Shown: piece by piece, positions 31,682 to 36,446 of the stretch | How positions within the stretch are numbered: the first letter of the stretch is position 1 | Layout of the letters: every line of letters begins with the position of its first letter | Assembly (NCBI GenBank): GCA_900539175.1 | Contig: UQAW01000034.1 | Location: forward strand, 1-36,446 | DNA from: an uncultured Lachnospiraceae bacterium | GTDB lineage: Bacteria > Bacillota > Clostridia > Lachnospirales > Lachnospiraceae | DNA: 36,446 bases | Direction of reading: 5' to 3' | The notes under the pieces: generated by a model | What the model saw: the letters and a program-made list of their open reading frames with translations, nothing else | Database searches by the model: none | What the model was told of the DNA's origin: nothing | Made by a program: the position numbers and the translations under genes

Positions 31682-32383
31682 TTATCCCTCCCTGTGATTG
31701 CTTTTCACAACGTCCATAAAAAGCTGTTCCAAATTTTCATTCGCATTAAGTTTCCCCTCATAGCCTAAGACACCACCCGCAATAATGCCGATATGGTCTG
31801 CTGTCTGCTGCACCTCGGAAAGAATATGACTGGATAAAATAACGGTAATTCCCTTTTCCGGAAATGAACGGATAAGCTCCCTAAGTTCTTCAATCCCTAC
31901 CGGGTCAAGACCGTTTGTAGGCTCGTCAAGAATAAGCAGCTTCGGACTATTTAACAATGCAATCGCAATTCCAAGCCGTTGCTTCATTCCAAGAGAAAAC
32001 TGTCCGGCTTTTTTTCTGCCTGTTTCTGTCAGCCGGACGATTTGAAGCACTTCTTCAATCCTTTTGTCTGTCAGCCCTAAAAGTGTTGACCTGACTTTCA
32101 GATTTTCATATGCGGTTAAATTCTCATAAAGCGGCGGCATTTCAATCAATGCTCCGATATGGTTTAAGTCGCTCCGTTTCCATGCGTTGCCGTCAAACTC
32201 AATGCTCCCAGATGTGGGCTTCAAAATGCCTGTTACCATTTTGAGTGTTGTAGATTTTCCGGCTCCGTTTGGTCCTAACAATCCATAGACAGAATTTTTT
32301 TCAATGTTCAGCGATATGTTATTTACGACTGTCTGCCCGCTGAATGATTTGCAGAGATTTGTTGTTTTTAAAATCATATCCAT
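31682..32383 (-). CDS. LanF lantibiotic immunity ABC ATPase
   Basis: A 233-residue ATPase: Walker A GPNGAGKST, signature FSLGMKQRLGIA, Walker B LLILDEPTNGLDP and the H-loop SSHILSE. At the Q-loop position the sequence is IGALIEMPPLYENLT: Glu replaces Gln. This E-loop is a known trait of lantibiotic-immunity ATPases and separates them from most ABC exporters. First gene of the operon; ATG 32383 has AAAGGA upstream. Confidence 0.95.
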   Translation of the reverse strand: MDMILKTTNLCKSFSGQTVVNNISLNIEKNSVYGLLGPNGAGKSTTLKMVTGILKPTSGSIEFDGNAWKRSDLNHIGALIEMPPLYENLTAYENLKVRSTLLGLTDKRIEEVLQIVRLTETGRKKAGQFSLGMKQRLGIAIALLNSPKLLILDEPTNGLDPVGIEELRELIRSFPEKGITVILSSHILSEVQQTADHIGIIAGGVLGYEGKLNANENLEQLFMDVVKSNHREG

Positions 32384-32483
32384 ATAATATCAAGTCCTTT
32401 CTTGTGATTTCATGGATAGCATACAGGGCAATTTTGAAGATTCCATAAAGATTTCTTCTTGTTTTTTTATCAGAGTACATGAA

Positions 32484-32526
32484 AACGTCCCAAAGCAGCA
32501 ATTCTACATTGCTACTCTGGGACGTT
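32484..32526. terminator. Terminator between the two ABC operons
   Basis: AACGTCCCA (32484-32492) and TGGGACGTT (32518-32526) form a 9-bp stem with an inner AGCAAT/ATTGCT stem. A T-tract follows on both strands (TTTT), so the winged-helix gene transcript ends here before the lanF promoter region. Confidence 0.85.
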
Positions 32527-32529
32527 CTT

Positions 32530-32931
32530 TTACCCCACAAACCGATACCCGCTCCCGACCACAGTTTCTATGTATCCATCTCCAATCTTCCGTCTAAGGG
32601 AACACACCACATTTGCCACCGCCGCCCCGCAATGCTCCGAGTTCTCTTTCCAGACCGCTTCGTAGATCTGCTCTTTTGACAGAACCCAGAATGGGTGTTG
32701 GGCTAGGTAGAGTAAGGTAAAGAACTCATAGTGGGTGAGAGCTATGGGAATGCCATTGTGGTAGACAGTCTGTTCGTTGATGCGGATTTCCAGATTGGGG
32801 AAGGTGAGGATGTTTCTTTGCTCTCCTGGCACTGATAGTTTTGTAACTTGACACTGTACATTATCAGAAAGATATTTCACTACATCTTGAAGGAGAGATT
32901 TATCTGCTTCAATCATTAAAACATTTACCAT
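32530..32931 (-). CDS. Receiver-less OmpR-type winged-helix regulator
   Basis: A 133-residue protein. Residues about 40-133 are a complete OmpR winged helix: LTHYEFFTLLYLAQHPFWVL, then EQIYEAVWKE, VCSLRRKI and VVGSGYRFVG. The first 35 residues (VNVLMIEADKSLLQDVVKYL) look like the first strand and helix of a receiver, but the acidic pocket and phospho-Asp are gone. ATG 32931 follows GGGG by 8 nt. It is the last gene of the second ABC cassette and cannot be phosphorylated in the usual way. Confidence 0.85.
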   Translation of the reverse strand: MVNVLMIEADKSLLQDVVKYLSDNVQCQVTKLSVPGEQRNILTFPNLEIRINEQTVYHNGIPIALTHYEFFTLLYLAQHPFWVLSKEQIYEAVWKENSEHCGAAVANVVCSLRRKIGDGYIETVVGSGYRFVG

Positions 32932-33001
32932 TTCATTCACCCCATTCCTGCTTGCATATCACTTCATTTTTATATGCATGGTTTCCTCTAGTGCATTTTC
33001 T

Positions 33002-33736
33002 TCATGAAACAGGGTATTCTTGCTTCCTATACATGAACACATAAATAATGACGGACAGAAGTAAATAAAGCACTATTGCAAGGCAAGAAAATGGTATCTT
33101 CAGCACAGTAGTATATATTGAATCGCATTGTATAAATGAAAAGCAGTATGTTATAGGGTGCCAATTTACAGCCCTTCCATTGGCAACAAAAACACCTGAT
33201 ACACCAAGCAACAATGATAATGTGGCACCCCACAAATACTTCCCCTTTGCTTTTGAAAACCATAGGATAATAGGGAGGGTTCCAACAAGGACACAAACAG
33301 GCGAAATAAAGTTTGAAATGACAATCTTCCAAATATCTGTAATTGCTATTTGTGAGCAATTCATAACCATACCAGTCAGTATCAAAACAATGTTCGAAAA
33401 CAGCCCTATCCATATCGAAAGACTAAACGCAACTAAAACTTTCGCTTTAATCACACGGCCCCAACGAACAGGTATTGTAAATAAATTCTTTTGCGTGTTC
33501 TGAGTATACTCTCTATCAATGATATATCCACCAATAAGAGATAGACAAAAAGGCAAAACCAACAATACATTATTGTATGTAAACATACTTGCTAACTGTT
33601 CAAAAGTTGCATCCTGTATCCGCCCAAGTAATTGAACAGAAGAAATAATCATGCTAAACAAAATGCCGATATAGGCAACATATGTCATTTTCATTCTTTT
33701 AATCTTGCAAATTTCCGCCAGATAGAGTTTTTTCAT
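33002..33736 (-). CDS. ABC-2-type permease of peptide-resistance transporter
   Basis: A 244-residue protein with six hydrophobic helices, starting KKLYLAEICKIKRMKMTYV like BcrB/MutE-type permeases; a conserved REYTQNTQKNLFTIPV loop follows the second helix. ATG 33736 has AGGAGG upstream; 3 nt separate it from the sister permease. It should form a heterodimer with it. Confidence 0.83.
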   Translation of the reverse strand: MKKLYLAEICKIKRMKMTYVAYIGILFSMIISSVQLLGRIQDATFEQLASMFTYNNVLLVLPFCLSLIGGYIIDREYTQNTQKNLFTIPVRWGRVIKAKVLVAFSLSIWIGLFSNIVLILTGMVMNCSQIAITDIWKIVISNFISPVCVLVGTLPIILWFSKAKGKYLWGATLSLLLGVSGVFVANGRAVNWHPITYCFSFIQCDSIYTTVLKIPFSCLAIVLYLLLSVIIYVFMYRKQEYPVS

Positions 33737-33739
33737 TCG

Positions 33740-34498
33740 CTACACCTCCTGACCATTATAAATTAAAATGCCTCCAAGCATTGAAATACATACTACAATG
33801 ACCAGAAGAAACTCTCCCCTAAATGCCGGATAGTATAAAGCGTCCAAACCATATTGTAAGTTTGGAGTATATTCAACAATCGACAATGGATAGGTAATAC
33901 GGTACGCAATGCAAATAGGCAGATGCAATTTTAGACAATTAAGCATTGTCAACTGCCAAACAAAGAGGAAATCTATAAGCACAAAGCAATTTGCTAAAAT
34001 CAACGCAATAAGATGCTTTTTATGGAACACAACAATTACCAACAATACTGGCGCTGTTCCACAAACGGCAGCTATTACAGTAATAAAAAGTGCTTTCAAT
34101 GCTTTTAATACAAAGGCAGACGACATTCCCAAAAATATGCCGCCTGCGAATGTATATAGACAGTTTATGATTGAAAAAATCAGCACAAACGTAAATGCTA
34201 CTTCAATCTTTGACAGAAGAATTTTGGACTTTGGTACGGCAGTCACAAGTATTGTTTTCAAAGTATCGTTCTGTTCCTCCATCGAAAAAAGCATTACCAG
34301 AATAATGGAAAACAAAAAGGGGGCAACAAGGAAATTACCTAATAAAATATTCATTCCTACAAGGTTGCGGAAACGATATCCATTATGCAAACAAAGTGCA
34401 AAAGAAAACGTAGGCATAAGTACGCCAACCAACATGATCATTCGCACTGTTTTCTGTCTCTTTACTTTTCGTAATTCGTTTAAATAGACTTTAAGCAA
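33740..34498 (-). CDS. ABC-2-type permease of peptide-resistance transporter
   Basis: A 252-residue six-helix permease, starting LKVYLNELRKVKRQKTVRM, with the coupling loop MEEQNDTLKTILVTAVPKSK after helix two. I chose TTG 34498, 8 nt after AGGAGG; a GTG three codons earlier overlaps the ribosome binding site. It overlaps the stop of the ATPase gene by 8 nt. Confidence 0.83.
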   Translation of the reverse strand: MLKVYLNELRKVKRQKTVRMIMLVGVLMPTFSFALCLHNGYRFRNLVGMNILLGNFLVAPFLFSIILVMLFSMEEQNDTLKTILVTAVPKSKILLSKIEVAFTFVLIFSIINCLYTFAGGIFLGMSSAFVLKALKALFITVIAAVCGTAPVLLVIVVFHKKHLIALILANCFVLIDFLFVWQLTMLNCLKLHLPICIAYRITYPLSIVEYTPNLQYGLDALYYPAFRGEFLLVIVVCISMLGGILIYNGQEV

Positions 34499-35414
34499 TC
34501 CCCTCACCTCCTGTTATTTTCTTGAAGTAATCCTCCAATGTATTTTCACAGAGATGCGCTTCGCTTACATCAATGCCAGCTTCAACAAGAGTACGGTTAA
34601 TCATTGCCACTGGAAATGACATATCATACAGATAAAGAGTGTTTTTGTCCACAATTTTCATACTTTTTATTTTAAATGCACCATCAATGATTTGTGCAGC
34701 CTTTCCAGCATCCGATACGGAAAACTGAACATATTTTGCATTCTTTTTTTCCAGTTCTTTCAAACTTTCTTCTTCCAGCAGTACACCGCGGTCTATGATG
34801 CCAACATCATCGGCCAGCATAGCAATTTCAGAAAGAATATGACTGGAAATCAAAACTGTTTTTCCTTTGGTACTGCACAGTTCCCGAATGAAAGAACGCA
34901 TTTCTGCAATTCCGATAGGGTCAAGGCCGTTTGTGGGTTCATCGAGTATTAAAAGTTCGGGATCATGTACTATAGACGCTGCAATGCCAAGCCGTTGTTT
35001 CATACCAAGCGAATATTCGGAGAACATTTTCTTATCCTTGTATGGCAAACCAACCAATTCCAAACTTTTCTGAATGGCATTCTTGTCTGTGACATCACGC
35101 AAACTTGAAAGAATCTGCAAATTTTCCGTAGCTGTCAGGTTAGGATAAAATCCCGGTGTTTCAATCATTACTCCAACCCTTCGCAAAATTTCTGCCTTAT
35201 TCGCAGGAAATTGCATTCCAAACATCGTAATGTTTCCATCTGTTATTGGAGTCAACCCCAACATCATTTTCATTATTGATGTTTTGCCTGCACCATTTCG
35301 TCCAAGCAATCCATAAATGCTTCCTTTTTGAACATGAATATTTACATGACTTACTACCATGTTCACTCCATAACATTTACACAAATTACTTGTTTCAATT
35401 ATAAGATTGTTCAT
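34491..35414 (-). CDS. BcrA/LanF-like ABC ATPase
   Basis: A 307-residue ATPase with Walker A GRNGAGKTS, signature YSLGMKQRLGIA, Walker B LLILDEPTNGLDP and SSHILSE. The Q-loop reads VGVMIETPGFYPNL, again with Glu. A C-terminal extension of about 85 residues (from LKELEKKNAKYVQFSV) is typical of BcrA-type proteins for bacitracin and lantibiotic resistance. ATG 35414 has GAAGGAG 6 nt upstream; the frame is open to 35429. Confidence 0.93.
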   Translation of the reverse strand: MNNLIIETSNLCKCYGVNMVVSHVNIHVQKGSIYGLLGRNGAGKTSIMKMMLGLTPITDGNITMFGMQFPANKAEILRRVGVMIETPGFYPNLTATENLQILSSLRDVTDKNAIQKSLELVGLPYKDKKMFSEYSLGMKQRLGIAASIVHDPELLILDEPTNGLDPIGIAEMRSFIRELCSTKGKTVLISSHILSEIAMLADDVGIIDRGVLLEEESLKELEKKNAKYVQFSVSDAGKAAQIIDGAFKIKSMKIVDKNTLYLYDMSFPVAMINRTLVEAGIDVSEAHLCENTLEDYFKKITGGEGIA

Positions 35415-35457
35415 TTTCAACTCCTTCACTAACAGTTTACTGCTGTAAGATGCCAGA

Positions 35458-35802
35458 TCAACCTACCATTTCGTTAATTCTGGCAATCAGGTCATAGTCC
35501 GTTTTACAGCAAAACACCGCTCCACAGGCTTGTGCCTCATTTCTTAGACGAGTATCATCATCGCCAGACATAAGTAAAAATGGAACTTTCACACCCTTCT
35601 GGCGTAATTTTATAAGAAGCTCCAGCCCTGTGCCGTCCCTCATATTAAAATCAGAACATATTGCATCAACAGTAACAGACTCAAGAATTTTCAAGGCATC
35701 AGCCACACCCATAGACTCATAGGTTTGGAATCGCTTTTGCAAAGCGGATGACAATATCCGCAAAAAATCCATATTATCGTCCACAATAAGTATTTTCTTC
35801 AA
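35458..35802 (-). CDS. Receiver-only response regulator
   Basis: A 114-residue stand-alone receiver: ILIVDDNMDF (acidic pocket), phospho-Asp in ICSDFNMRDGTG, Ser in LLMSGDDD and Lys in FCCKTDYD. There is no output domain. Start is TTG 35802, with AAGGAG 7 nt upstream. No kinase is encoded in the cassette as far as it is visible. Its pairing with the receiver-less winged-helix gene at the other end of the cassette is suggestive of a split regulator. Confidence 0.9.
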   Translation of the reverse strand: MKKILIVDDNMDFLRILSSALQKRFQTYESMGVADALKILESVTVDAICSDFNMRDGTGLELLIKLRQKGVKVPFLLMSGDDDTRLRNEAQACGAVFCCKTDYDLIARINEMVG

Positions 35803-35823
35803 TTTCGTTCTCCTTGTAAATTA

Positions 35824-36168
35824 CTACTTTGAATATACAGCTTGTACTGCTTCCGGAAGTTCGTCATACTGTACTTCTGCCCAGGTTACTACACCACGAA
35901 TCGGTGCCACTTTCAGGCAAAGATACGCACCATCGGTCAGGACTTTACTTGTTTCAAATGTAATATCCCGTTCTTTTCCGGTTTCATCGTAGGCATCCAG
36001 ATTGTATTCGTAGTTCATCGCACCATGTGGATCAATTTCTGTTACCCAACGATTGTCGATCTGCGTATAGTAGTCGGTTTTTCCCTGCGTAGCCAGGAAA
36101 GCTACCCCCATACACAGCACGATTAAGACTACTGCACCAATACCAAGCCACAATTTTTTCGATTTCAT
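35824..36168 (-). CDS. YxeA-family secreted protein
   Basis: A 114-residue protein with an N-terminal membrane anchor or signal (KLWLGIGAVVLIVLCMGVAF) and the YxeA/DUF1093 core: YYTQIDNRWVTEI, YEYNLDAYDETGKERDITF, VVTWAEVQYDELPEAVQ. In Bacillus, yxeA belongs to the yxdJKLM-yxeA antimicrobial-peptide response operon, which fits the setting. ATG 36168 has GGAGGG 7 nt upstream. Confidence 0.9.
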   Translation of the reverse strand: MKSKKLWLGIGAVVLIVLCMGVAFLATQGKTDYYTQIDNRWVTEIDPHGAMNYEYNLDAYDETGKERDITFETSKVLTDGAYLCLKVAPIRGVVTWAEVQYDELPEAVQAVYSK

Positions 36169-36185
36169 ATTAGCCCTCCTTAATT

Positions 36186-36446
36186 TTACCGCTTATTTTT
36201 AGCGGTTTTTTTGACCTTTTGATTTGTTTTTGTTGTAGATGCTTTATTTTCAGCAAATAAAAGCATAGCAGTACTTATAGCAAACATAAGCAGCAGTATT
36301 CCGGCGCTTAAAAATATATTGTAGGCAGTCGTTTCACCACTCTGGTAATTAATAAGCCCTAATCCCGCAGTAACGGGATAAATATTACCAAGACCATGAC
36401 CAGATGCAAATGTTCCTACAAATCCATAAAAGAAAGAAAATCCAAC
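36186..36446 (-). CDS. Integral membrane protein, C-terminal fragment
   Basis: The last 86 codons of a gene that enters from the right edge. It has a hydrophobic segment at the edge (GFSFFYGFVGTFASG), a short extracytoplasmic-looking loop with NYQSGETTAYN, a clear helix (IFLSAGILLLMFAISTAMLL), and a very basic tail (KVKKTAKNKR). The family cannot be told from this part. It lies 17 nt before the yxeA gene, so it belongs to the same operon. Confidence 0.8.
   Translation of the reverse strand, partial: VGFSFFYGFVGTFASGHGLGNIYPVTAGLGLINYQSGETTAYNIFLSAGILLLMFAISTAMLLFAENKASTTKTNQKVKKTAKNKR

Overview
The window is the end of an Illumina-assembled contig: bases 1-34 exactly match a TruSeq adapter. 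It comes from a low- to mid-GC Firmicute, most likely a gut clostridium of the Lachnospiraceae type. I base that on strong AGGAGG ribosome binding sites, the families in the phage replication block, Tn916-like regulators and lantibiotic-immunity genes. No rRNA, tRNA, integrase or CRISPR array is visible.

Bases 35 to about 24,300 are the early/replication arm of a tailed phage or prophage, transcribed almost entirely on the minus strand. In transcription order it holds: a sigma-like regulator (23126-23773), small accessory proteins and a DUF4406 protein, a DUF2800 nuclease-like protein, an HNH-AP2 endonuclease, an Enc34-type ssDNA-binding protein, and a family A DNA polymerase broken by an intein. 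It continues with a DUF932 protein, a VRR-NUC nuclease, an HNH endonuclease, an SNF2 helicase, two phage regulators, a MazF-like toxin, a primase-SF3 helicase, an iteron-like repeat field (candidate origin), and a phage SAM synthetase. Last come an HNH nuclease, zinc-finger proteins, a ParB-DNA methyltransferase fusion and a C5 cytosine methyltransferase that runs off the contig. Two plus-strand cassettes interrupt this block: a SymE-like toxin gene (4335-4520) and a complete type III toxin-antitoxin locus (promoter, two-repeat RNA antitoxin, terminator, toxin; 5242-5956).

The most striking object is the DNA polymerase. Its N-terminal part ends in a clear intein N-half and its C-terminal part begins with a clear intein C-half. 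The homing endonuclease between them carries three single-base frameshifts and a stop codon. The polymerase is thus encoded by two separate ORFs, each carrying one intein half. This could be a natural split intein in the making, or a dead polymerase.

From about 24,322 to 27,115 lies a Tn916-like regulatory module: a DUF3825 protein, an Orf8-like HTH protein, an Orf7-like sigma factor, 98-99-bp tandem repeats, a 21-codon small ORF, and a divergent Xre repressor with two ATCG-N3-CGAT dyads. From 27,298 to the right end the DNA is visibly more A+T-rich and encodes peptide-antibiotic defence. There is a LanFEG transporter with a NisI/SpaI-like lipoprotein and a two-component system. Next to it is a second ABC cassette with a receiver-only regulator, a receiver-less winged-helix protein, a YxeA-family protein and a partial membrane protein.
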